From: Kitasatospora phosalacinea
GTDB lineage: Bacteria > Actinomycetota > Actinomycetes > Streptomycetales > Streptomycetaceae
DNA length: 64,000 nt
Direction of reading: 5' to 3'
Assembly: GCF_030268885.1 (NCBI RefSeq)
Contig: NZ_BSSA01000028.1
Location: forward strand, 49,265-113,264
In this document: piece after piece, positions 44,319-52,374 of the stretch
Layout: each line of letters opens with the position of its first letter
Position numbering within the stretch: position 1 is the stretch's first letter
The notes under the pieces: generated by a model
The model's database searches: none
What the model saw: only the letters and a program-made list of their open reading frames with translations
Told to the model about the DNA's origin: nothing
Position numbers and translations under genes: made by a program

Positions 44319-45410
44319 CTACCGCCCCGGCCCCGCCGCGTCCGAGAACAGTGCCGCCGCACGCCCCGCGCCGGGGCGGGGGACGCCTGCGGTGCTGGCC
44401 CGGACCACCAGCTCCGGCTGGACGCGCACGTGGGCGACCCGGGCGGCGGGTTCGTCGATCAGGCGCAGCAGCATGCCTATCCCCTCCCGGCCGACGGAGG
44501 TGAAGTCCTGCCGGACGGTGGTCAGCGGCGGGGTGAGGTAGGCGCCCTCCGGGAGGTCGTCGAAGCCCGCCACCGCGATGTCCTGCGGGATCCGCACCCC
44601 GGCCTCGTGCAGGGCGCGCACCAGGCCCAGCGCCATGTGGTCGTTGGCGGCGAACACCGCCGTGGGCCGGGCGGGTCCGCCGCGGCGGAAGGCCCCCGCC
44701 ACCGTCCGGCCGGCCGCGTACCCGGAGGCCGGGCTCCAGTCGCCCGCCAGTTGCGCCGGGACGGGCAGCCCGGCGGCCTCCAGCGCGGCGCGCCAGCCCT
44801 GCATCCGTCCCTCGGCCTCGATCCACTCGCCGGGCCCGGCGACGTGCCAGATCCGGGTGTGGCCGAGTGCCAGCAGGTGCTCGGTGACGGCCCGGGCCCC
44901 GCCGACCTGGTCCACGGCCACGCCCGGCAGGTCGAGGTCGTGGCCGCCCTCCACCGTCACGACCGGGAAGGGCTGCGGGAGGCGGGCCAGCGCGGCGACG
45001 GCGTGCCGGTGCGGCGTCATGACCACCACGCCGTCCACTCCCCAACTGCCCAGCCGTTCCAGGGCCTTGCCGAGCGCGTGCTCGGTCAGCTCCTCCAGGC
45101 CCACCGACGCCACCAGGTAGTCCTCCCGGCGGGCCGCCCGTTCCAGGCCCGCCAGGATGCTGGCCGGGCCGAAGAGCGTGGTGTTCGCGGCCACCACCCC
45201 GATCGTCCGGCTGCGCCGGGTGACCAGCGTGCGGGCCGCCGAGTTCGGCCGGTAGCCCAGTTCGGCGATGGCGCGCTGCACCCGTTCCCTGGTCGCCTCG
45301 CGCACGTTCGGGTGGTCGCTGAGCACCCGGGAGACCGTCTGGTGCGACACCCCGGCCACCTGGGCGACGTCCGCCATCGTCGGCGGTCGCCGTTCACCGG
45401 TCTCGTCCAT
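44319..45410 (-). CDS. LacI family regulator of hemicellulose genes
   Basis: A 363-residue repressor with the helix-turn-helix PTMADVAQVAGVSHQTVSRVL followed by hinge YRPNSAARTLVTRR and a sugar-binding effector domain (about 65-340). Its recognition helix HQTVSRVL is close to YQTVSRVV of E. coli LacI, which reads TTGTGAGC half-sites. Operators of exactly that type (TGTGAGC) and the related TGTTAGC class occur before GH127, GH10, GH62, the large GH43 next door and the xyl operon. It is therefore the best candidate repressor for that set. The inducer is unknown; an arabino- or xylo-oligosaccharide is likely. Pairing is inferred. Confidence 0.85.
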   Translation of the reverse strand: MDETGERRPPTMADVAQVAGVSHQTVSRVLSDHPNVREATRERVQRAIAELGYRPNSAARTLVTRRSRTIGVVAANTTLFGPASILAGLERAARREDYLVASVGLEELTEHALGKALERLGSWGVDGVVVMTPHRHAVAALARLPQPFPVVTVEGGHDLDLPGVAVDQVGGARAVTEHLLALGHTRIWHVAGPGEWIEAEGRMQGWRAALEAAGLPVPAQLAGDWSPASGYAAGRTVAGAFRRGGPARPTAVFAANDHMALGLVRALHEAGVRIPQDIAVAGFDDLPEGAYLTPPLTTVRQDFTSVGREGIGMLLRLIDEPAARVAHVRVQPELVVRASTAGVPRPGAGRAAALFSDAAGPGR

Positions 45411-45544
45411 GGCTCTCCCGTTCCCGCCCGGTGCGGGCCGGACGCTACCCCGGCGTCCACCCTACTGGCCGCCACCGGGTGTCGGGCACCCCACCGGCGC
45501 ACGTCCGACGCCGTGTCAGGGGTCCGGTGGTCCGGAACGCGGCC

Positions 45545-45578
45545 GCCGACCGGGCGCGGGTGCGTCCGGTCGGCGGTC
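45545..45578 (-). terminator. Terminator after the large GH43 gene
   Basis: A perfect 11-bp stem CCGCCGACCGG (45545-45555) with 45568-45578, 20 bases past the stop. Confidence 0.65.
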
Positions 45579-45597
45579 GGTGCGGGGTGCGGACGGG

Positions 45598-48500
45598 CTA
45601 GCCGCGGTCGTTGACCGCCAGTCCGGCGCACTGGCCGGTCGCGCCCTGGGCGGTGTGGTTCACGACTCCGCCGTCCACGGGGGCGGGGTCGTTCCCGGTG
45701 CAGCTCAGCAGGCCGTCGACGGCGTTGCCGGAGAGCAGCGGGGCGCTGCCGGTGTTGCCGGTGAGGCCCAGCGTCCGGGCGAAGGTGTTGCCGACCAGGC
45801 CGATCCGTCCGGTGGTGCCGGAGAGCGTCGCGTTGCCGGAGAAGGTGCTGTTCTCGGCCAGCACGGCGGCGCCCCGGTGGACGTTCAGGTTGCCGAGCAC
45901 CGTGCTGTCGACGACGACCAGGGTCGCCGAGCCGTCGACCACGGTGACGGTGCCGACCTGGGCGCCCTTCACGCAGGTCGTCCCTGCGGAGACGACCAGG
46001 GCGCTGCGGCTGTCCCCGGTGACGGTGCGGGTGCACCTCGGCACGACGTCGACGGTCGCGGTGCCGGTGGCGCTGCGGTTGCCGGCCCGGTCGGTGGCCC
46101 GGTAGGCGACGGTGTGCCGGCCGGGGGCGTCGACGGTGACGGCGCCGATGTACGCCCGCCAGTCGCCGCCGTCCAGGGCGTACTCCAGCGCGCCGATGCC
46201 GGAGCCGGTGTCCTCGCCGGTCAGGGTGAGGGTCGCGGAGCCCTCGTACAGGTGGCCCAGGGTGGGTGCGGGCAGCTGTGCGGCGGCGGTCGGGGCGGTG
46301 GAGTCGCGCTTCACGGTGAGGCGGGCCTCCTCGCTGGTGTTGCCCGCGGTGTCGGTGGCGCGGTAGCCGAGCTCGGTGGTGCCCTCCGGCAGCGCGACCG
46401 GGGCGCGGTAGGGCTGCCAGGCGCCGTCGCCGAGGCGGTACTCGATGCCCGCCACCCCGGAGTCGTCGGTGGCGGAGAGGTCGACGGCCACGGGGCCGGT
46501 GAACCAGCCGCCCTGGCCGTCGGGCGCGGCGGGGGTGGTGCGGGCCGTGACGACGGGGGCGGTGCGGTCGGAGCCGAAGCGCCAGTCGTCGACGTCGAAG
46601 AGTTCGCCGGTGCCGGTGCCCTCGGCGACGAAGAAGACGTCGTGCACGCCGGTCACCCGGGTGGTCAGGTCGGTGCGGACCTCGGTCCAGGCGCCGTTGG
46701 AGGCGGCGGGGACGGTCAGCGTGCCGACGGGGGTGCCGGAGGCGTCCGGGTGGTCGAGGCGGACCTGGATCCGGCCCCCGGCCTTGGGCAGCACGTCGGC
46801 GGCCAGGGTGGTGGCGCCGTCCGGGCCGAAGTCGACGCCGGCCAGCGAGGTCCACTCGCCGTTGTTGATGTTGCTGAGCTTCTGCTCGCCGGTGGTGTCG
46901 GCGCCGATCGGCAGCACCCGGATGCCGGACGCGGGGGCGTAGGCGTCCTGGATGCCGGAGTCCCAGGCGATGGTCTCGGCCTCGATCCGCTGGTGCGCGT
47001 CGAGCGTGCCCTGCCGGGACGGGCCCCGGTAGGTGCCGGTGACCGGTGCGATGGTGCCGTCGGCGTTGACCGTCACCTTGTCGATGTGGGTGGAGCGGTA
47101 GCCGTGCGGCTTGTCCAGCGAGCCGCCCGCGGCCAGCGCGGACTGCACGGTCTGGGCGTGGTAGGTGATGTAGGTCTGGCCCTTGAACTCGAACATGGCG
47201 TGGTGGTTGTTGCCGCCCGCGCCGAAGAAGGAGCCGGGGTTGCCGAGGATCTCGCTCTGGTAGGTGAAGGGGCCCATCGGGTTGTCGGACACCATGTAGG
47301 CGATGTTGCCGTAGCCGATGGTGTGGCCGTCGATGGTGCTGGAGTGGCTGAAGTTGGTGCAGTAGCTGTAGTAGTACTTGCCGTTGATCTTGTTGATCCC
47401 GGAGTCCTCGAACACCGCGGGCGCGTCGATGGTCGCGGCCGGGCCGACCGTGCTGACCATGTCGTCGCCGAGCCTGATCACCCGGGTGCTGCGCGGGTGG
47501 TCGGTGCCGCCGGTGGGCACGCCGCCGCCGAAGTACAGGTACGCGGAGCCGTCGTCGTCGACCAGGACCGCCGGGTCGAACATCCACACCACGCCCGCGG
47601 TGCCGGGGGTGGCGCTGCTCACCAGCGGCTTGCCGATCGGGTCGGTCCACGGGCCGACGGGCGAGTCGGAGGTCAGGACGCCGATGCCGCCGCCGCTGTT
47701 GGCGAAGTACAGGAAGAACTTCTCCTTCCCGCCGACCGTCTTGTGCGCGGCCGCCGGGGCCCAGGAGTTGGCGGCCCACTTCGCGGCGCCCGGGGCGCCC
47801 GCGACCTTGACCTGGCCCTCGTTGGTCCAGTTGACCAGGTCGGCGGAGGAGATGACCGTGAGCGTCTTGATCTGCCCGTAGCCGTTGTCCTTGATGTTGC
47901 CCGCGTCGTCGTACTCGTAGGACTGCGCGATGTCGCCGTTGGCGTCGTAGGCGGAGCCGTCCGAGGTCATGTACTCGTACACGCGCCCGTCGTAGACCAT
48001 CGCCCACGGGTCGGCGCCGTACTGGTAGTCCATCAGCGGGTTGGCGTTGCCGACGGTCTTGGCCGGGGCGGCGTGGCCGACCGGGTGGGTGGGCGCGGTG
48101 GCGTCGGCCTCGGTCAGGGAGACGTCGTCGACCTCGAAGTCCATCAGGTTGACGGCCGGGGCGCTCGCCGGGTCCTGGACCCAGGGGGTCTCGACGAAGA
48201 GCTGCGCGGTGGCGGTGCTCTGCGCGGCCGGGACGGTGAAGGTGCCCTGGATCAACCCCCACTGCCCGCGGGGCGTCGTCACGGTGGCGAGGTTGGTGTA
48301 GGTGGCGCCGCCGTAGTGCATGGTGACGAAGAACTGCTTGGCCGCGGGCGCGGCGGGGTCGCTGTACTTCACCCGCGCCGAGACGGTGTAGCTGTGACCG
48401 GCCTTCACCTTGCCGGAGACGTCCTGCATCGGCCCGGAGCCGGTGGTCTGGCGGCCGGTGACGAGCACGGCGGCGGATCCGGAGTAGGCGTCGGCCGTCA

Positions 48501-48705
48501 GCGACAGCGTGGCGCCGTCGGTGGGGTTCCCGTGGTTGGCCGACCAGTTGGCCAGGCCGCTCTCGAAGCCGCCGTTGACGACGAGTTCCGGGGCGGCGGC
48601 CTGGGCGGGCACCGCAGCGGCGACCAGGCCGGGAGCCAGCAGCGCGACGGCCGTCGCGGCCGCCGCGGTTCTGCGGCGGGTGGCTCTGAGCCAGCGTCTG
48701 TACAT
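45598..48705 (-). CDS. Secreted multi-domain GH43 enzyme (1035 residues)
   Basis: An exported GH43 enzyme with five parts. After the signal peptide (1-37), residues about 40-195 are a CBM4/9-like beta-sandwich (VVNGGFESGLANWS). The GH43 propeller covers about 228-545 (YGADPWAM, WMFDPAVLVDDDG and AVFEDSGINK carry likely catalytic acids). Residues about 570-705 are a CBM6-like sandwich (RIEAETIAWDSGIQ). Two repeats of an OmpL47/Ig-like module follow (about 735-890, EYRLGDGAWQPY and EYALDGGDWRAY). The last 145 residues form a repeat-rich domain that looks like a right-handed beta-helix (STVLGNLNVHRGAAVL, STFSGNATLSGTTGRI). The ATG at 48705 is chosen because GGAGG lies six bases upstream. Probable substrate: arabinan or arabinoxylan. 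Confidence 0.87.
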   Translation of the reverse strand: MYRRWLRATRRRTAAAATAVALLAPGLVAAAVPAQAAAPELVVNGGFESGLANWSANHGNPTDGATLSLTADAYSGSAAVLVTGRQTTGSGPMQDVSGKVKAGHSYTVSARVKYSDPAAPAAKQFFVTMHYGGATYTNLATVTTPRGQWGLIQGTFTVPAAQSTATAQLFVETPWVQDPASAPAVNLMDFEVDDVSLTEADATAPTHPVGHAAPAKTVGNANPLMDYQYGADPWAMVYDGRVYEYMTSDGSAYDANGDIAQSYEYDDAGNIKDNGYGQIKTLTVISSADLVNWTNEGQVKVAGAPGAAKWAANSWAPAAAHKTVGGKEKFFLYFANSGGGIGVLTSDSPVGPWTDPIGKPLVSSATPGTAGVVWMFDPAVLVDDDGSAYLYFGGGVPTGGTDHPRSTRVIRLGDDMVSTVGPAATIDAPAVFEDSGINKINGKYYYSYCTNFSHSSTIDGHTIGYGNIAYMVSDNPMGPFTYQSEILGNPGSFFGAGGNNHHAMFEFKGQTYITYHAQTVQSALAAGGSLDKPHGYRSTHIDKVTVNADGTIAPVTGTYRGPSRQGTLDAHQRIEAETIAWDSGIQDAYAPASGIRVLPIGADTTGEQKLSNINNGEWTSLAGVDFGPDGATTLAADVLPKAGGRIQVRLDHPDASGTPVGTLTVPAASNGAWTEVRTDLTTRVTGVHDVFFVAEGTGTGELFDVDDWRFGSDRTAPVVTARTTPAAPDGQGGWFTGPVAVDLSATDDSGVAGIEYRLGDGAWQPYRAPVALPEGTTELGYRATDTAGNTSEEARLTVKRDSTAPTAAAQLPAPTLGHLYEGSATLTLTGEDTGSGIGALEYALDGGDWRAYIGAVTVDAPGRHTVAYRATDRAGNRSATGTATVDVVPRCTRTVTGDSRSALVVSAGTTCVKGAQVGTVTVVDGSATLVVVDSTVLGNLNVHRGAAVLAENSTFSGNATLSGTTGRIGLVGNTFARTLGLTGNTGSAPLLSGNAVDGLLSCTGNDPAPVDGGVVNHTAQGATGQCAGLAVNDRG

Positions 48706-48813
48706 GAACATCCTCCGGGGAACGGGGCGTCCGGGCGTGCGAAGACGCCCGGCGCGGGTGGGGGTCCGCCGGGACCACAGGCAGGAGGGTGGGCAGGGCC
48801 CCCATATTGTTAG

Positions 48814-48842
48814 CGTTAACAAAAGCTGTCAAGCTCCCGTAA
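48814..48842 (-). promoter_or_regulatory. Promoter of the large GH43 gene
   Basis: On the minus strand TTGACA (48837-48842) and CAATAT (48814-48819) are 17 bases apart, a near-consensus pair; the operator fills the spacer. Confidence 0.7.
48817..48832. promoter_or_regulatory. LacI-family operator, TGTTAGC class
   Basis: TTGTTAGCGTTAACAA, one base from the perfect palindrome, between the -35 and -10 boxes of the GH43 promoter. Confidence 0.8.
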
Positions 48843-48865
48843 CGGACAAGTGGGGGGCTTGAGTT

Positions 48866-48924
48866 CGAAAGTTTCGGCCCTGTCGGCCGTAATAAGTTCG
48901 CAACTTTCGCAAGCATTTCGGAAA
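48866..48924. promoter_or_regulatory. CGAAAGTTTCG boxes before the CUT1 importer operon
   Basis: A perfect palindrome CGAAAGTTTCG (48866-48876), a near copy CGCAACTTTCG (48899-48909) and TTTCGGAAA (48916-48924) lie just upstream of the promoter at 48932. GAAAnTTTC-type palindromes have been described near streptomycete xylan-use genes. No regulator for them is recognised in the window. Confidence 0.5.
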
Positions 48925-48931
48925 CAAGTTA

Positions 48932-48960
48932 TTGACGGGGCTTCGCGCCGCGCCCATACT
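48932..48960 (+). promoter_or_regulatory. Promoter of the CUT1 importer-GH51-GH43 operon
   Basis: TTGACG (48932-48937) and CATACT (48955-48960) are 17 bases apart. The leader to the ATG at 49146 would be about 180 bases; I see no gene in it. Confidence 0.7.
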
Positions 48961-49145
48961 CTCCACCTATCGAGCCGCCTGTGACGACCACCCCGCACAC
49001 GGCCGCACCCCCTCCGACCCCCAGGTCCGACCTGCACACCCCCGGGCCGGAGAACGGGGCCGCGGTGTTCCTCACCCGGCACGCTTCCTTCATTCGCAAC
49101 GCCCCGGATGCTCCCGGCCTCCACGACAGAACAGGAAGTCCCACG

Positions 49146-50441
49146 ATGACGAGAAAGACACGCCGCACGGCGGCCGCAGCGATCGCCCTGGGCATCGCAC
49201 TCGCCGTCACCGGCTGCGCCGGCAGCGACGGCGGCGGCAGCGGCGGCTCGTCCGACGGCAAGGTCACGCTGACCCTCTGGGAGAACGCCCAGCCCGGTGC
49301 GGGCGCCGAGTACTGGAAGGCGGCCGGGGCGGCGTACGAGGCCCTGCACCCGAACGTCAAGATCAACATCCAGACGATCCAGAACGAGGACCTGGACGGG
49401 AAGCTGCAGACCGCGCTCAACTCCGGCTCCGCGCCGGACATCTTCCTGCAGCGCGGCGGCGGCAAGATGCAGGCCATGGTCCAGGCCGGTCAGGTCCAGG
49501 CGCTGGACCTGACCGACGCCGACAAGGCGAACGCGGGCGCGGCGGGCATCGCCGGGTACTCGATCGACGGCAAGGTCTACGCCATGCCGGTCGACACCCA
49601 GCCCGAGGGCATCTACTACAGCAAGGACCTGTTCCAGCAGGCCGGCATCACCGCACCGCCCACCACGATGCCCGAGCTGCAGGACGCCATCGCGAAGCTG
49701 AAGGCGATCGGCGTCGCGCCGATCGCGGTCGGCGCCAAGGACGCCTGGCCGGCCGCGCACTGGTACTACAACTTCGCCCTGCGCGAGTGCAGCCAGGACA
49801 CCCTGAAGAAGGCCGCCCAGTCGCTGAAGTTCGACGACCCGTGTTGGACCAAGGCCGGCGAGGACCTCGCCTCGTTCCTGAAGACCGAGCCGTTCCAGCA
49901 GGGCTTCCTGACCACCTCCTCGCAGCAGGGCGCCGGTTCGTCCGCGGGCATGATCGCCAACCACAAGGCGGGCATGGAGCTCATGGGCAACTGGGACCCC
50001 GGGGTGATCGCCAGCCTGACCCCCGACCAGAAGCCGCTCCCCGACCTGGGCTGGTTCCCCTTCCCGGCCGTTCCGGGCGGCCAGGGTGACCCGGCCGCCA
50101 TCATGGGCGGCCTCGACGGCTTCTCGCTCTCCAAGAAGGCGCCGAAGGAGGCCCTCGACTTCCTGCGCTTCCTGGTCACCACCGACCAGCAGAAGGCGTA
50201 CGCCAAGGCCTTCGTCGCCATCCCGGTGAACAAGGAGGCCCAGGCGGGCGTCAGCGAGCCCTACAACGTCTCGGCGCTGCAGGCCTTCAACAAGGCCCCC
50301 TACTCGGTGCTGTTCCTCGACACCGAGTACGGCCAGAACGTCGGCAACGCGATGAACACCGCCGTCGTCAACCTGTTCGCCGGCAAGGGCGGCGCGGCCG
50401 ACATCGCCAAGGACACCAACGCCGCCGCCGCGAAGGGCTGA
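49146..50441 (+). CDS. ABC importer sugar-binding lipoprotein (CUT1)
   Basis: A 431-residue family 1 solute-binding lipoprotein with lipobox LAVTGC. VTLTLWENAQPGAGAEYWKAAGAAYEALHPNV is the typical N-lobe, and WYYNFALRECSQD lies in the binding cleft region. ATG 49146 follows ACAGGAAGTCCCACG; an in-frame GTG at 48981 would add an unlikely 55-residue extension before the signal. The operon with GH51 and GH43 points to arabinose-decorated xylo- or arabino-oligosaccharides. It resembles the xylobiose importer BxlEFG in organisation. Confidence 0.88.
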   Translation: MTRKTRRTAAAAIALGIALAVTGCAGSDGGGSGGSSDGKVTLTLWENAQPGAGAEYWKAAGAAYEALHPNVKINIQTIQNEDLDGKLQTALNSGSAPDIFLQRGGGKMQAMVQAGQVQALDLTDADKANAGAAGIAGYSIDGKVYAMPVDTQPEGIYYSKDLFQQAGITAPPTTMPELQDAIAKLKAIGVAPIAVGAKDAWPAAHWYYNFALRECSQDTLKKAAQSLKFDDPCWTKAGEDLASFLKTEPFQQGFLTTSSQQGAGSSAGMIANHKAGMELMGNWDPGVIASLTPDQKPLPDLGWFPFPAVPGGQGDPAAIMGGLDGFSLSKKAPKEALDFLRFLVTTDQQKAYAKAFVAIPVNKEAQAGVSEPYNVSALQAFNKAPYSVLFLDTEYGQNVGNAMNTAVVNLFAGKGGAADIAKDTNAAAAKG

Positions 50442-50451
50442 GTAAGCACCG

Positions 50452-51477
50452 ATGAGCAACACCCTGGGTACTGAGCCGGCCGACGGCCACCAGTCGCAGG
50501 GCACGCCCGGAGCCGGGAGCGCGGTCTCGTCCGCGCGCCCGGCTCCGCCGCCGGCGGCCACCCGCCGCCGGCGCGGCCGTGCCAAGATGCGGTTCGAGAT
50601 CGCGGTCCTGTCCGGACCGGCGGTCATCGTCTTCCTGTCGTTCGTGATCTTCCCGGTGGCACTCGCCGCGTTCTACGGCTTCTACCGCTGGCACGGGTAC
50701 GGGGCGCCCACCGACTGGGTCGGTCTGAACAACTACAAACTGATCCTCACCGACCCGGCGTTCCAGCAGGTGCTGTGGCACACCGGTGTGATCCTGGTGC
50801 TCTCGCTGGCCGTCCAGGGCCCGTTGGCGATCGTCCTCGCACTGCTGCTCAACCAGAAGATCCGCGGCCGCTCGGCGATCCGGATCCTGATCTTCGTGCC
50901 GTACGTGGTCTCCGAGGTCATCGTCGGCACCGGCTGGAGCCTGATGCTCCAGAGCAACGGCGCCCTCAACGACCTGCTGCGGCACGTAGGGCTGGGCTTC
51001 CTGCAGGCCGACTGGCTGGCCGACCCCGACCTGGCCATCTGGACGCTGCTGGGCATCATCTCGTGGAAGTACATCGGCTTCGCGGTGATCCTGATGCTCG
51101 CGGGCCTGCAGTCGATCCCCGAGGAGCTCTCCGAGGCCGCCCAGATCGACGGCGCCTCGTACTGGCAGATCCAGCGGCGCATCACGCTGCCGCTGCTGGG
51201 GCCGACCATCCGGATCTGGGCGTTCCTGTCGATCATCGGCTCGCTGCAGCTGTTCGACCTCGTCTACATCATCTGGGGCCCGTACGTGGCGGGCACCGCG
51301 GGCACCTCGACCATGGCGATCTACATGGTCGGCCAGGGCCGCAACGCGGGCAACTACGGCTACGGGAGCGCGATCGCGGTCGTGATGTTCCTGATCTCGC
51401 TCGTCGTCGCGCTGCTCTACCAGCGTTTCCTCCTGCGCCGCGACCTGCAGGGTGCCATCACCGAAGGAGCCTCCTGA
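50452..51477 (+). CDS. CUT1 sugar importer permease, MalF type
   Basis: A 341-residue permease with a long hydrophilic Pro/Ala/Arg N-terminal tail (about 40 residues) and about six helices. The EAA loop reads LSEAAQIDGASYWQIQRRITLPLLGP. It starts 10 bases after the binding-protein stop, and its stop overlaps the next ATG (ATGA). Confidence 0.9.
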   Translation: MSNTLGTEPADGHQSQGTPGAGSAVSSARPAPPPAATRRRRGRAKMRFEIAVLSGPAVIVFLSFVIFPVALAAFYGFYRWHGYGAPTDWVGLNNYKLILTDPAFQQVLWHTGVILVLSLAVQGPLAIVLALLLNQKIRGRSAIRILIFVPYVVSEVIVGTGWSLMLQSNGALNDLLRHVGLGFLQADWLADPDLAIWTLLGIISWKYIGFAVILMLAGLQSIPEELSEAAQIDGASYWQIQRRITLPLLGPTIRIWAFLSIIGSLQLFDLVYIIWGPYVAGTAGTSTMAIYMVGQGRNAGNYGYGSAIAVVMFLISLVVALLYQRFLLRRDLQGAITEGAS

Positions 51478-52319
51478 TGAGCGCGCGGACGGCCGACCGG
51501 CCGCAGAAGTGGGGCAACCCCTTCACCTACTTCGTCGCCCTGCTGTTCATCGGCGTCTGCGTCGCCCCCGTGCTCTACATCGTGCTCGGCGGCTTCCGCA
51601 CCAACTCGCAGATCAGCACCAGCCCGGCCGGCCTGCCCGAGCCCTGGGTGGTCAGCAACTACCTGAACGTCCTGAAGTCGGTGACGTTCTGGGGCGAGTT
51701 CGCCAACTCCCTCGTGGTGGCGCTCGCCAGCACCGTCGGCACCGTGATCCTCGGCCTGATGGTGAGCTTCGTGCTGGCCCGCTACGACTTCAGGTTCAAG
51801 GGGGCGATGTACTCCCTGTTCGCGGCCGGCCTGATGTTCCCGATGGTCATCGCGATCACCCCGCTGTACATCGTGATCAAGGACCTCGGCCTGGTCGACA
51901 ACCTGCTGGGCGTGATCGTCCCGCAGATCGCCTTCGGGCTGCCGACCACCGTGATCATCCTGGTGCCGTTCCTGCGGGCCATCCCGAAGGAGATCGAGGA
52001 GGCCGCCGCGATCGACGGCACCGGCCGGCTCGGCTTCTTCTTCCGCATGGTGATCCCGCTGTCGCGCCCCGGCGTGGTGACGGTCGGCATCCTCGGGTTC
52101 ATCGGCAGCTGGAACAACTACGTGCTGCCGCTGTACGTCCTGAACTCGCAGGCGAACTTCACCCTGCCGCTGGGCGTCCAGGCGTTCTCCTCGCAGTACT
52201 CCGTGGACACCGCGAAGGTCCTCGCCTTCACCTCGCTCGCCATGCTGCCCGCGATGGCCTTCTTCGCCGCCTTCGAGAAGAAGATCGTCGGTGGCCTCAC
52301 CGGTGCCGTGAAGGGCTGA
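51477..52319 (+). CDS. CUT1 sugar importer permease, MalG type
   Basis: A 280-residue permease with six helices. The EAA loop reads IEEAAAIDGTGRLGFFFRMVIPLSRPG. No ATPase gene follows, so the shared ATPase MsiK, which energises several CUT1 importers in Streptomyces, would have to be supplied from elsewhere. The next gene, GH51, begins 55 bases on. Confidence 0.9.
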   Translation: MSARTADRPQKWGNPFTYFVALLFIGVCVAPVLYIVLGGFRTNSQISTSPAGLPEPWVVSNYLNVLKSVTFWGEFANSLVVALASTVGTVILGLMVSFVLARYDFRFKGAMYSLFAAGLMFPMVIAITPLYIVIKDLGLVDNLLGVIVPQIAFGLPTTVIILVPFLRAIPKEIEEAAAIDGTGRLGFFFRMVIPLSRPGVVTVGILGFIGSWNNYVLPLYVLNSQANFTLPLGVQAFSSQYSVDTAKVLAFTSLAMLPAMAFFAAFEKKIVGGLTGAVKG

Positions 52320-52374
52320 GCGCCGGGCCCGCGCGCCCGGCCCGCCCCGCACCGACCCGTTGAAAGGACCCGTT

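Noticed and set aside
48981..49145. In-frame GTG extension of the CUT1 binding protein
   Set aside because: It would put 55 hydrophilic residues before the lipoprotein signal. The ATG at 49146 has its own ribosome binding site.
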